Origin: Rhodoferax sp.
Lineage (GTDB): Bacteria; Pseudomonadota; Gammaproteobacteria; Burkholderiales; Burkholderiaceae_C
DNA: 64,000 bases
Assembly (NCBI GenBank): GCA_024236015.1
Contig: JACKLK010000001.1
Coordinates: forward strand, 496,001-560,000
Reading direction: 5' to 3'
Each line of letters starts with the position of its first letter. Position 1 is the first letter of the stretch. Both the position numbers and the translations under genes were made by a program. Below the pieces are notes generated by a model, which worked only from the letters and a program-made list of their open reading frames with translations, was not told where the DNA came from and made no database searches. Shown in pieces: positions 24,586 to 33,027 of this stretch.

Positions 24586-25410
24586 TCACCAGGCCGTCCA
24601 GCCTCCGTCGACGGTCAGGTTCTGGCCGGTGATCCACCGGCCCGCCGGCGAGGCGAACAACGCGACCGCACCCTTGAGGTCCCGGGGCTCGCCCAGGCGG
24701 CCCAGCGGCACCATGTTGCGGAAGTTCTCGCGCGTGAACGCGTTGAGCGTGGGCTTGGGGATCTGGCCCGGGCTGATGCAGTTCACCGTGATGTCATGCT
24801 GGGCCAGTTCACAGGCCAGCGCCCGCGTCAGGTTCAGCACCGCGCCCTTGGCGGCGTGGTAGGACTGCGTCGAGCGCTTGTAGCCCGGCGCATACAGCCG
24901 GGGGTCGCTGCCCAGCATCGCGTGCAGCGAGCCGATCGTGATGATGGCACCGCTGCGCCGCGTCGTCATGGCCCGCGCCGCGCTTTGTGCACTCACCAGC
25001 GTGGTGGTCACGTTCAGGCGCAAGGTGGTCTCGAAATCGGCCACCGAGATGTGCGGCGCCATGTCCACGCCGTGTGCACCGCCGGCATTGCAGACCATCA
25101 CGTCGAGCCGCCCGTGGCGGCGCATGATGTCCTGCACGACCTGCTCCATCGCGGTCTCGTCGGCGGCATCCGCCGCGACCGCGTGCGCGGCCAGTCCCTG
25201 TGCGGCGAGTTCGGCCGCGCTGGCGCGCACCACGTCCTCGCGTCGGCCGAGCAGGTAGACGGTGGCGCCGAGTTCGGCCAGGCCGGTGGCCATGGCCAGC
25301 CCCAGGTGGGTGCCGCCACCGGTGACGATCGCGACCTGCTGGTGCAGGGACATCCAGTCGGGCAGGGCGGGGTTGTTCATGGCCGGTCCTGGGGTCGGGT
25401 TCATGTTCAT
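24586..25410 (-). CDS. Short-chain dehydrogenase/reductase
   Basis: 274 residues. The Rossmann motif TGGGTHLG is near residue 31, NAG lies in MVCNAGGAHG, the catalytic serine in TIGSLHAML, and the Y-x3-K motif reads YHAAKGA. The C-terminus WITGQNLTVDGGWTAW is the classical SDR ending. The substrate is unknown; the SDR5C-like pattern is shared with 3-oxoacyl-ACP reductases and sugar dehydrogenases. The ATG at 25410 overlaps the deacylase stop by 4 nt, placing it in the same operon as the amidohydrolase. Confidence 0.88.
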   Translation of the reverse strand: MNMNPTPGPAMNNPALPDWMSLHQQVAIVTGGGTHLGLAMATGLAELGATVYLLGRREDVVRASAAELAAQGLAAHAVAADAADETAMEQVVQDIMRRHGRLDVMVCNAGGAHGVDMAPHISVADFETTLRLNVTTTLVSAQSAARAMTTRRSGAIITIGSLHAMLGSDPRLYAPGYKRSTQSYHAAKGAVLNLTRALACELAQHDITVNCISPGQIPKPTLNAFTRENFRNMVPLGRLGEPRDLKGAVALFASPAGRWITGQNLTVDGGWTAW

Positions 25411-27011
25411 GCGGCCCGCAACACCCGGCCGGGCCGGGAAGCCGTTTGCCGTCCGTCCGTGACGACCGCCACGCCATTGACGAACACGTGCGACACGCCG
25501 CCGGCCTGCTGGCACGGCGCCAGGTAGGTCGCGCGGTCCTGCACCTCCTGCGGGTCGAACACCACGATGTCGGCCGCCTTGCCCGGTGCCAGCGTGCCGC
25601 GGTCGTGCATGCGCAGGCGTTCGGCCACGCGGCCGCTCATCTTGGCGATGGCGGTGGCCATGTCCAGGTCCTTGAGCTCGCGCACGAAGCGGCCCAGCAC
25701 CCGGGCCGTGGCGCCGAAGTTGCGCGGATGTGGTTGCCGGCTGCCCTGGTCGAAGCAGATCGCCGAGCCGTCCGACCCCATCACCGAGTGGCGGCAGCGC
25801 AGAAAGCTGCGCATGTCCTCTTCGGTGCGGTAGAACAGCACGACCATGATGCGGTTGCCGCCGTCGCGGCACAAGGCCAGCGTCAGGCGCGCCGGCGTCA
25901 TGCCGGCCTGGGCCGCAGCCGCCTCGAGGCTCTGGCCCTCCCTGGCGCCGAGCACGCCGTCGGTGCGGGCCAGCACGACCCGGTCCCACAACCACGGAAT
26001 GCGGTTGGCCGACCAGCCCTGTGCGAGGTCGGCCTCGGCCCGGTCCATCACGGCCTCGTCGGACAGGCGTTCGCGCATGGCCGCGACACCGCCCTCCTGG
26101 ACCCAGGCCGGCAGGTATTGCGTGAGGGCCGAACTCGACGCGTCGTAGGGATAGACATCGAAGGCGGCGTCCACGCCTTGTGCGACGGCCGCGTCGAAAC
26201 GGTCGGTCCACAAGCCCGCGCTACCCCATTCCGACGGCGTGTTGATGGCGGCATGCGAATACTGCACGCGTGCGCCCGTCGTGCGACCCAGGTGCAGGGC
26301 CTCGTTGAGCGGGCCGTAGCGGTGATCGTCGCCATGCAGGTCCTTGTCGCGTGCATGCGACGCATACAGCCGCTGGCGCCGTGCAAGCGTTTCGCATAGG
26401 GAAACAAGCTCCTCGGTCGGCGCGTAACGCGAGGGTACGTAGGTCAGCCCGGTGGTCATGCCGAACGCGCCCTGGTCGAGCATGGTGTCCAGCAGCGACT
26501 GCATCGTCGCCATCTGCTCGGCGCTGGCCGGCGCGCTGTCCACGCCCATGGCGGCGATGCGCAGAGCGCCATGGCCGACCAGCGGCGCGATGTTGAGCGC
26601 GATGCCGCGGCGCTCCGCCTCCTGGCGGTAACCCTGCACGTCGGTCCAGCTCAGCGGCAGGGCATCGTCGCCGATGCCGGCCAGCAGGTCCAGGTGCAGC
26701 TGCATGTGCTGCGGGTTGATCGGAAACGGCGAGAAGCCGCAGTTGCCGGTCACCTCGGTGGTCACGCCCTGGCTGACCTTGCTCTGGCCGCGGCCGTCGA
26801 GCAGCAGGCTGATGTCGGAATGGGTATGGATGTCGATGAAACCCGGCGCCACGACCCGACCCGTCGCGTCGATCTCGGTATCGGCGCGCATGCCCCGGAC
26901 GTCGCCGACGCCGACGATCTTGCCGTCACGGATGGCGAGGTCGGCGGCCGTGGGCGGCGCGCCGGTGCCGTCGTACAACTGCGCACCGCGGATCAGTACA
27001 TCTGCCTGCAT
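25407..27011 (-). CDS. N-acyl-D-amino-acid deacylase family amidohydrolase
   Basis: 534 residues, length typical of D-aminoacylases. PGFIDIHTHSDISLL (the first metal-binding H-x-H), VTTEVTGNCGFSPFP and the late segment MGSDGSAICFDQG follow the family pattern, with CRHSVMGSDGS carrying the active-site aspartate. The enzyme family hydrolyses N-acyl-D-amino acids to D-amino acid and fatty or acetic acid, but includes related amidases. It lies between the Bug binding-protein gene and the SDR on the same strand. An N-terminal amidohydrolase beta-sandwich domain starts MQADVLIRGAQLYDGTG. Probably cytoplasmic; no signal peptide. Confidence 0.88.
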   Translation of the reverse strand: MQADVLIRGAQLYDGTGAPPTAADLAIRDGKIVGVGDVRGMRADTEIDATGRVVAPGFIDIHTHSDISLLLDGRGQSKVSQGVTTEVTGNCGFSPFPINPQHMQLHLDLLAGIGDDALPLSWTDVQGYRQEAERRGIALNIAPLVGHGALRIAAMGVDSAPASAEQMATMQSLLDTMLDQGAFGMTTGLTYVPSRYAPTEELVSLCETLARRQRLYASHARDKDLHGDDHRYGPLNEALHLGRTTGARVQYSHAAINTPSEWGSAGLWTDRFDAAVAQGVDAAFDVYPYDASSSALTQYLPAWVQEGGVAAMRERLSDEAVMDRAEADLAQGWSANRIPWLWDRVVLARTDGVLGAREGQSLEAAAAQAGMTPARLTLALCRDGGNRIMVVLFYRTEEDMRSFLRCRHSVMGSDGSAICFDQGSRQPHPRNFGATARVLGRFVRELKDLDMATAIAKMSGRVAERLRMHDRGTLAPGKAADIVVFDPQEVQDRATYLAPCQQAGGVSHVFVNGVAVVTDGRQTASRPGRVLRAA

Positions 27012-27152
27012 GCAATAGCCTCGTGGTTGCGGCGCCGGTACGCCACGACCGGGCCATGCGGCACATGCTAGTGCGGCCCGACGATGCTGTCACGCGGTGC
27101 GCCCGGCGCCTGCCGGTTGACAAGCGCCCGGCATGGCGCTAGCGCACCTGCC

Positions 27153-28142
27153 TCATTCGATCTTGATGTTGTTCTGCTTGATCAGCTCGCCCATCAGCGC
27201 GTGGTCGCGCTGCAGCACGGCCTCGAACTCCTTCGGCGTCGACGACAACACGTCGAAACCCTGGGCCTCGATCGGCGCGCGAAAGGCCGGCGACTCGAGC
27301 ACGGCGCGCATTTCCCGGTTCAGGTAGTCGACGATGGCCGCGGGCGTGCCCTTGCGCATCAGCACGCCGTTCCACACCACCGAGTCGGCCTGCTGCAGCC
27401 CGGCCTCGGCCATGGTCGGCACGTCGGGCAGCAGCGGCGAGCGCTTGGCCGTGGCCAGCGCCAGCACCCGGATCTTGCCCGCCTTGTGCACCTGCACCAC
27501 CGCCGGCAGGTTGTTGAACATCATCGGAATCTGGCCGGCCATCACGTCGTTGAGCGCCGGGGCGCCGCCCTTGTACGGCACGTGCATCAGCCGCGCTCCG
27601 CTGCGCGACTGGAACAGCTCGCCGGCCAGGTGCATGGTGTTGCCATTGCCGGCCGAGCCATACGCCAGCGAACCCGGCTTGGACTTGGCCGCGCCGATCA
27701 CGTCGGCCACGTTCCTGTACGGCGTGTTCGGGTTGACCAGCAGCACGTTGGGCATCTGGTGGGTCAGCGTCACCGGTTGCAGGTCGCTCAGCGGGTCGTA
27801 ACCCATGGAGGCATACAGGTGCGGATTGATCGCCAGCGTGCTGGTGGTTCCCAGCAGCAGCGTGTAGCCGTCTGCGGGCAGTTGTTTGGCCGCATGCACC
27901 GACCCGATGTTGCCGTTGGCGCCCGGACGGTTGTCGACGATCACGTTCTGGCCGATGCGCTGGCTCAGCGCCTGGGCGAACGGCCGCATGAACTGGTCGG
28001 CGGCGCCTCCGGGCGGGTAGGGAACGATCAGGGTCAGCGGCTTGTCCGGGTAGCTGCCGATGCCTTGCGCCCACGCGGGAAGCGTGGGAGCCAGGGTGGC
28101 GGCGCAGGCGATGGCGGCGAGAAGCTGTCGGCGAAAAATCAT
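27153..28142 (-). CDS. Bug-family (TctC-like) tripartite tricarboxylate transporter binding protein
   Basis: 329 residues with a signal peptide (MIFRRQLLAAIACAATLAP...AWAQ, cleaved near residue 25). The mature start SYPDKPLTLIVPYPPGGAADQFMRPFA is the Bug signature, and VPYKGGAPALNDVMAGQIPMMF is the second diagnostic motif. Bug proteins are highly expanded in Burkholderiales and bind carboxylates or amino acids in the periplasm. No TctA/TctB membrane genes are nearby, as is common for orphan Bug genes. By operon context the ligand could be an N-acylated amino acid or its product. First gene of the operon, divergent from the LacI-type regulator. Confidence 0.9.
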   Translation of the reverse strand: MIFRRQLLAAIACAATLAPTLPAWAQGIGSYPDKPLTLIVPYPPGGAADQFMRPFAQALSQRIGQNVIVDNRPGANGNIGSVHAAKQLPADGYTLLLGTTSTLAINPHLYASMGYDPLSDLQPVTLTHQMPNVLLVNPNTPYRNVADVIGAAKSKPGSLAYGSAGNGNTMHLAGELFQSRSGARLMHVPYKGGAPALNDVMAGQIPMMFNNLPAVVQVHKAGKIRVLALATAKRSPLLPDVPTMAEAGLQQADSVVWNGVLMRKGTPAAIVDYLNREMRAVLESPAFRAPIEAQGFDVLSSTPKEFEAVLQRDHALMGELIKQNNIKIE

Positions 28143-28233
28143 GCAGGTGTCTCCAGGGTCGGGCAGGGAAAGGGCGGTGTGGCGCGTGGGCGGAGCCGGT
28201 CCATCATGCTTGTTGTTGTCGTTGTGTCAGCAA

Positions 28234-28247
28234 TGTTACCGGTACCA
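28234..28247. promoter_or_regulatory. Candidate LacI-family operator
   Basis: TGTTACCGGTACCA: a palindrome with central CpG and one mismatched pair, core TACCGGTA, lying between the divergent Bug and LacI-type genes, 92 nt from the Bug start and 72 nt from the regulator start. Symmetry and centre fit LacI/GalR operators. Binding is inferred from position only. Confidence 0.45.
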
Positions 28248-28318
28248 CCGCACCAGAGTCGACTGTATAGTGAGCCATGCCCCGTGTCAATTGCCGCCGC
28301 CCGCGCCATCGCTGAGCC

Positions 28319-29431
28319 ATGTCCCGCAAGCCCGCACCGACTCCTTCGCCGGACGCCGGCACCACGCCCGTGGCCGGACGCATGCGCCGGCGCCGGCACG
28401 GCGGCTACACCATCCACGACGTGGCGGCCCGGGCCGGTGTCTCGTCGATCACGGTTTCGCGGTATTTCAATCAGCCGGACAAGGTGTCGCCGGCGCTGCG
28501 TGAGCGTATTGCGCAGGCCGTCAGCCAGACCGGATACGTGCCCAGCCAGGTCGCCGGTCGACTGGCGTCGGGCAGCAGCCGGGTCGTGGGCGCGGTGATG
28601 CAGAACTTCGCCAGTGCCACCTTCGCCGACACCGTGCAGGGCATGACCGACGTGCTCGACGACTCGGGCCTGCAGTTGCTGCTGGCCAATACCAACTATG
28701 TGCGTACGCGCGAGGAGCGGGCCATCCGCTCCCTGGTCGGCTGGCACCCGAGTGCGTTGATCCTGACACGGCATGACCATGCGCCGGCCGCCGAGGCCCT
28801 GCTGCGCCGCTTGTCGATCCCGATCGTAGAGACCTGGGACCTGGGCGAGAAACGCCCGTTCCACCAGGTCGGCTTCTCGCACGAGGCCGTGGGCGCCGAA
28901 CTGGCCCAGCATTTCGTCGACCAGGGCGCGCGGCGGATCCGCTTCGTGCAGGCCAGCGTGCCGGAAGACTTCCGTGCCCGCCAGCGGTCGCTGGGCTACG
29001 GCCGGGTGATGCGCGAACAAGGCCTCATGCCGGACGTGGTCGCCGCCGAGGTGCGCGAGCCGTTCCAGGCCGGCGCGGCGGTCATCGGCCGGTTCGCCGC
29101 GGAGCCGGTGTCGACACGGCCGCAGGCCATCGTGTTCGCGAACGACGACATGGCCGCCGGGGCCATCCTGCATGCGGCCGCGCTGGGGCTGCAGTTGCCG
29201 CGCGACTGCGCCATCGCCGGTTTCGGCGACGCGGCGCTGGCCGCCCACCTGCAGCCGGCGCTGACGACGATGCGTCCCGATCGTTATGCCATCGGCCGCA
29301 TCGCCGCCGAGCTGCTGCTCGAACTGCTCGCCGGCGGACCTGCCGATGCGGCGGCGGCCGAGCCGCGATGCATCGTCGTGCCGTGCCGCATGGTGGCCCG
29401 CGACAGCGGCCGGGTCATGGCGGTGCGTTGA
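28319..29431 (+). CDS. LacI-family transcriptional regulator
   Basis: 370 residues. An N-terminal HTH (YTIHDVAARAGVSSITVSRYFNQPDKVSP, residues about 29-57) with the hinge helix PSQVAGRLASG, then a periplasmic-binding-protein-like effector domain (VVGAVMQNFASATFADTVQGM; AIVFANDDMAAGAI; IAGFGDAALAAHLQP). The GntR-subgroup pattern of LacI (RYFNQPDKVSP) usually responds to sugar acids, but ligand assignment here is open. The basic 25-residue leader before the HTH is longer than usual; the first ATG was used. It likely controls the divergent Bug/deacylase/SDR operon. Confidence 0.9.
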   Translation: MSRKPAPTPSPDAGTTPVAGRMRRRRHGGYTIHDVAARAGVSSITVSRYFNQPDKVSPALRERIAQAVSQTGYVPSQVAGRLASGSSRVVGAVMQNFASATFADTVQGMTDVLDDSGLQLLLANTNYVRTREERAIRSLVGWHPSALILTRHDHAPAAEALLRRLSIPIVETWDLGEKRPFHQVGFSHEAVGAELAQHFVDQGARRIRFVQASVPEDFRARQRSLGYGRVMREQGLMPDVVAAEVREPFQAGAAVIGRFAAEPVSTRPQAIVFANDDMAAGAILHAAALGLQLPRDCAIAGFGDAALAAHLQPALTTMRPDRYAIGRIAAELLLELLAGGPADAAAAEPRCIVVPCRMVARDSGRVMAVR

Positions 29432-29648
29432 CCGCTGCGGCCGGTGCGCCGCCGCGCCTGGCCGGGGCGATCGCGGAGTGCGCCTGTGCACCCATGCAGG
29501 CGTGTCGGCGCCAGGGTTGTGTGGCGCGCCGTGCACGCGGCTGCGACGGCCATGGTAAGAATGGGGGCGGGTGTTCCGACCCAGCAGGGGTCAGCCCTGT
29601 TTCAACCGCCGCAGCCGCGGCGCCACCCCGCCCGCAAAGGAAGTCGCC

Positions 29649-30368
29649 ATGCGCCCCTCGAACCGTCCATCTCCGTCGACCTCCGCATTGCCGGCCCGCT
29701 CCGGGCGCCATCGACGCGGCCTCGGAGCGCTGATCCTGGCCGTTGCCGCGTCCGCGGCCCTGGTGGCCTGCGTGCCGTCCCAGCCGACACACGGGACGGC
29801 GGCGACGGCCCCATCCGCGCCGGCCGCCGCGGGGCCGACGCAGAAGGCGGTGTTCGCCGGCGGATGCTTCTGGTGCGTGGAGGCCGATTTCGACAAGGTG
29901 GCCGGCGTGTTGTCGACCACCTCGGGCTACACCGGCGGCAAGACCGCCAATCCGAGCTACCAGGAGGTGTCGTCCCACATGACCGGCCATGCCGAGGCGG
30001 TCGAGATCGTGTTCGATCCGGACAAGGTCGGTTATGCGCAGCTGGTCGAGCATTTCTGGCGCACCATCGACCCGACGACGAAGGATCGCCAGTTCTGCGA
30101 CGTCGGCTCGCCGTACCGCACGGCGATCTATGCGCAGGATGCCGAACAGCTGCGGATCGCGCAGGCTTCGCGCGCCGCACTGGAGAAGAACAAGCCCTTC
30201 CAGGCGCCCATCGTCACCGAAGTGGTGATGGCCGACACGTTCTACCCGGCCGAGGAGTACCACCAGGACTACTACCGCAAGAATCCGGTGCGTTACAGCT
30301 ACTACCGCAACGGTTGCGGCCGCGACGCGCGGCTCAAGCAGTTGTGGGGCGAGGCGGCCGCGCACTGA
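29649..30368 (+). CDS. msrA: Peptide methionine sulfoxide reductase MsrA, lipoprotein form
   Basis: 239 residues. The catalytic cysteine is in VFAGGCFWCVEADFDKV, and GYTGGKTANPSYQEVSSHMTGHAEAVEI and FYPAEEYHQDYY are MsrA hallmarks. Unlike cytosolic MsrA it has a long N-terminal extension: a basic region (RSGRHRR), a hydrophobic stretch LGALILAVAASAALVAC ending in a lipobox with C at about residue 41, then an Ala/Pro linker. It is therefore probably a periplasmic lipoprotein repairing oxidised envelope methionines. AAAGGAAG precedes the ATG. No msrB or electron-donor gene adjoins. Monocistronic by spacing. Confidence 0.93.
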   Translation: MRPSNRPSPSTSALPARSGRHRRGLGALILAVAASAALVACVPSQPTHGTAATAPSAPAAAGPTQKAVFAGGCFWCVEADFDKVAGVLSTTSGYTGGKTANPSYQEVSSHMTGHAEAVEIVFDPDKVGYAQLVEHFWRTIDPTTKDRQFCDVGSPYRTAIYAQDAEQLRIAQASRAALEKNKPFQAPIVTEVVMADTFYPAEEYHQDYYRKNPVRYSYYRNGCGRDARLKQLWGEAAAH

Positions 30369-30384
30369 TCCCGGCGCGCGTGGG

Positions 30385-30406
30385 GCCGCAGGCAGTCCCC
30401 TGCGGC
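30385..30406 (+). terminator. Possible hairpin terminator after msrA
   Basis: GCCGCAGG-N6-CCTGCGGC, an 8-bp perfect inverted repeat 16 nt after the msrA stop. No clear T-run follows, so termination by this hairpin is only possible. Confidence 0.35.
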
Positions 30407-30638
30407 GCAACAGCGGCGCAGGGCGGTTCCCGTTGCCTGTCGCCACGCGGGACGCGGCCGGCTGTCGTGTCGGCCAAACGTCCGATGGCCGCCGCGCAAC
30501 GACAGACACCATAATCGACGCGTCGGCCGCGTGCCGCCGCGCCGGACCTGCACGCCAGGCGGCAGGGCGGGTGGCCATGGCACGGGTTTCGTGGGCACAA
30601 TCACGAGGCCCGATCGAACCACCCCCGATGGAGACCCC

Positions 30639-31292
30639 ATGTTCCGGCTGCTCATTTGTGATGACCATCCTCCGATCAGGACGGTATTGCGCTTGCTGGC
30701 CAAGGAGGCCGCCGGCCTGTGCGATGTCACCGAAACCGGGACCACGCAGCAACTGCTGGCGGCGTTGCAGGGCCGCACGCACTTCGACCTGCTAACCCTC
30801 GATCTGCAGCTGCCGGGCGGCTCGGGCCTGGACGTGCTGCAGCAGGTGCGCCAGATGCGGCCCGATCTGCGCGTCATGGTCCTGTCCGCCGACGACAGCC
30901 CGGACAGCATGCAACGCGCGATGGCCTTGGGTGCGAACACCTACCTGTCCAAGTCGGTCAGCGAACGCGAGCTGTTCGAGGCCTTGCGTGCCGCGGTGCG
31001 GGCCGCGCCCCACCACGACAGCCCGCCGATGCCCGAACACGCGCCCAACCTTCGTCGCGCCACCGATGTCGAACCCGCGGCCTTGACCCAGCTGGCCCTG
31101 TCGGCGCGCCAGCGCGACGTGCTGCTGTGCCTGTTGCGCGCCATGTCGGCCAAGCAGATCGCGCGCGAACTCGGCATCTCCAGCGGCACGGTCAAGACCC
31201 ACACGGTGGCGGTGTTCCGGGCGCTCAACGTCAGCTCCCGGGCCCAGGCGGTGGTGGAGGCCGGTCGGCGTGGCATCGCAATCGGTCACTGA
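30639..31292 (+). CDS. NarL/FixJ-family two-component response regulator
   Basis: 217 residues. A receiver domain (residues 1-120) has the acidic pair in LLICDDHPP, phospho-acceptor D55 (LLTLDLQLPGGSG) and the K of YLSKSVS. A LuxR-type HTH follows (about 150-210: SARQRDVLLCLLRAMSAKQIARELGISSGTVKTH split over two helices). The ATG at 30639 follows GGAGA. It overlaps the hybrid kinase gene by 23 nt, making that kinase the obvious partner. Its targets are unknown; the giant fusion gene just downstream is a candidate. Confidence 0.92.
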   Translation: MFRLLICDDHPPIRTVLRLLAKEAAGLCDVTETGTTQQLLAALQGRTHFDLLTLDLQLPGGSGLDVLQQVRQMRPDLRVMVLSADDSPDSMQRAMALGANTYLSKSVSERELFEALRAAVRAAPHHDSPPMPEHAPNLRRATDVEPAALTQLALSARQRDVLLCLLRAMSAKQIARELGISSGTVKTHTVAVFRALNVSSRAQAVVEAGRRGIAIGH

Positions 31293-32988
31293 CCACGTCG
31301 AGCAGGAGGCCCTGGCGTTTGCGCTGGAGCAGGCCGGACGCAGCGGCTCCATCGCGCTGGGCGGCACCCTGGTGATCGCACTGATGGCCTGGCCCGAAAC
31401 CGGGCCCTGGGCCGCGATCGGCTGGGCCGTCGCCAGCGGCGCCACGCTGCTGACGCGCAACAGCCTGATGCGCCGGGTCGGCGAGCACATCGATTCGCCG
31501 CGCGGCATGCGCCAGGCCAACGACGTGCTCAACCTGTCCTCGGTGGTGCTGGCGCTGGTGCTCGGCGCCTTGCCGATGTTGTTCTTTCCCACCCTGGGGC
31601 TGGAACTGCGCCTGTTGCTGACGCTGTTCTTCTGTTGCTGGTGCGCCGCGGCCATGTCCTCGATCGGTGCCCGGCCCCGTTTGTACCTGGCGTACCTGGC
31701 CGTGGTGCTGGGCAGCCTGGCGGTCGGCTGGCTGCGCGCGCCGGGCGTGCATGCCGCGTACGTTATCGCGGCCCTGTTCATGTACGGCCTGGTGCTGCAC
31801 GTGTTCAGCCGCAACTTTGCACGCCGGATCGCCGAGGGCATCGCGATCCGTGCCGAAAACGCGGACCTGGTGCGCCGGCTGTCGATGGCCAACGATGCCA
31901 AGACCCGGTTCATCATGGCCGCCAGCCATGACCTGCGCCAGCCCTTGCACGCGATCAGCTACCTCGGCGGCGTGTTGTCGCGCCCGCTCGAGCCGCAGGA
32001 CGCGCGGGAGGCCAGCCAGGCGCTGCTGGTGTCGGTGCGTGCGCTGGACAAGCTGTTCTCGGCCATCCTGGACCTGTCGCGCATCGAGAGTGGCGCGGTG
32101 CAGCCCATGCTCACCGACGTGCGCGTCGACCTGCTGGTGGCGCGGCTGGAGAACGACTACCGGCCGGTGTGCATGTCGCGCGGCCGGCGCTGGCAGTGCC
32201 AGCTCGAGCGGGCGACCGCGCGCAGCGACCCGGCGCTGCTCGAGCGCGTGCTGCGCAACCTGTTGGACAACGCGCTCAAGCATGGCGGCGACGGCGCGGT
32301 CACGATCTCCGTGACGGCCGGCGACCCGATCCGCATCGTCGTCAGCGACACCGGGCCGGGCATCGCGCTGCACGAGCGTGACCGCGTGTTCCAGGAGTTC
32401 TATCGTTCGCGCGACAGCGTCGGTGCGCCGGGCCTGGGCCTGGGCCTGTCCATCGTGGGGCGCCTGGTCGAGCGCCTGGGCTGCCGGCTGCAGATCGATT
32501 TCACCGATCCATCATCACGCACCGGTGCGCGGATCGAACTGGATGTGCCGATCGGTGTCGAGCAGCCCGATGGCGAGGCGCCGATCGTGGAAGACCCCGA
32601 CACCGCGCCCGATGTCGGCGGGCTGCGGGTGCTGGCCGTCGACGACGATCCGTCGGTGCTGCAGGCCACGCGGGCCTTGTTGCGCCAGTGGGGTTGTACC
32701 GTTGCCGTGTGCAGCGACCTGCAATTGCTCGACGAGGTGCTGGAAGTCTTCGGCGCGCCGGAGGTCGCACTCATCGACTACAAGCTCGAGGACACGCGCA
32801 CCGGACTGGACGTGGCCGACACCTTGCGCAGCCGCTTCCCCGACATCGGCCTGGTCATCGTGACCGGCGAGTCCGACGCCGATGTGCTGCAGATGCTCAA
32901 GGAGTCGGACATGCCGCTGCTCGAGAAGCCGGTGAGTCCGCATGAACTGCGGCTCACCCTGTCCTTGTTCCGTACCGCCATCGATTGA
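31270..32988 (+). CDS. Membrane hybrid sensor histidine kinase with C-terminal receiver
   Basis: 572 residues starting at a GTG inside the regulator gene, with GGAGG upstream. About six transmembrane segments in residues 15-185 form the sensor region with no large periplasmic loop. Then come a HisKA domain with phospho-accepting H220 (AASHDLRQPLHAI), a HATPase domain with LLDNALKHGGD, SDTGPGIA and PGLGLGLSIV, and a receiver with DDDPS and phospho-acceptor D503 (ALIDYKLED). Small membrane-sensor hybrid kinases of this layout often sense a membrane or quinone-linked signal; the stimulus here is unknown. It is 39 nt upstream of the 2023-residue fusion gene. Confidence 0.92.
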   Translation: MASQSVTDHVEQEALAFALEQAGRSGSIALGGTLVIALMAWPETGPWAAIGWAVASGATLLTRNSLMRRVGEHIDSPRGMRQANDVLNLSSVVLALVLGALPMLFFPTLGLELRLLLTLFFCCWCAAAMSSIGARPRLYLAYLAVVLGSLAVGWLRAPGVHAAYVIAALFMYGLVLHVFSRNFARRIAEGIAIRAENADLVRRLSMANDAKTRFIMAASHDLRQPLHAISYLGGVLSRPLEPQDAREASQALLVSVRALDKLFSAILDLSRIESGAVQPMLTDVRVDLLVARLENDYRPVCMSRGRRWQCQLERATARSDPALLERVLRNLLDNALKHGGDGAVTISVTAGDPIRIVVSDTGPGIALHERDRVFQEFYRSRDSVGAPGLGLGLSIVGRLVERLGCRLQIDFTDPSSRTGARIELDVPIGVEQPDGEAPIVEDPDTAPDVGGLRVLAVDDDPSVLQATRALLRQWGCTVAVCSDLQLLDEVLEVFGAPEVALIDYKLEDTRTGLDVADTLRSRFPDIGLVIVTGESDADVLQMLKESDMPLLEKPVSPHELRLTLSLFRTAID

Positions 32989-33027
32989 GTCCGTGGCAAC
33001 GCGCCGGAGTCCGGCGGGGAGTGCAGC

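Noticed and set aside
30510..30515. CATAAT as -10 box of the response-regulator gene
   Set aside because: No acceptable -35 hexamer at 15-19 nt upstream; too weak to call.
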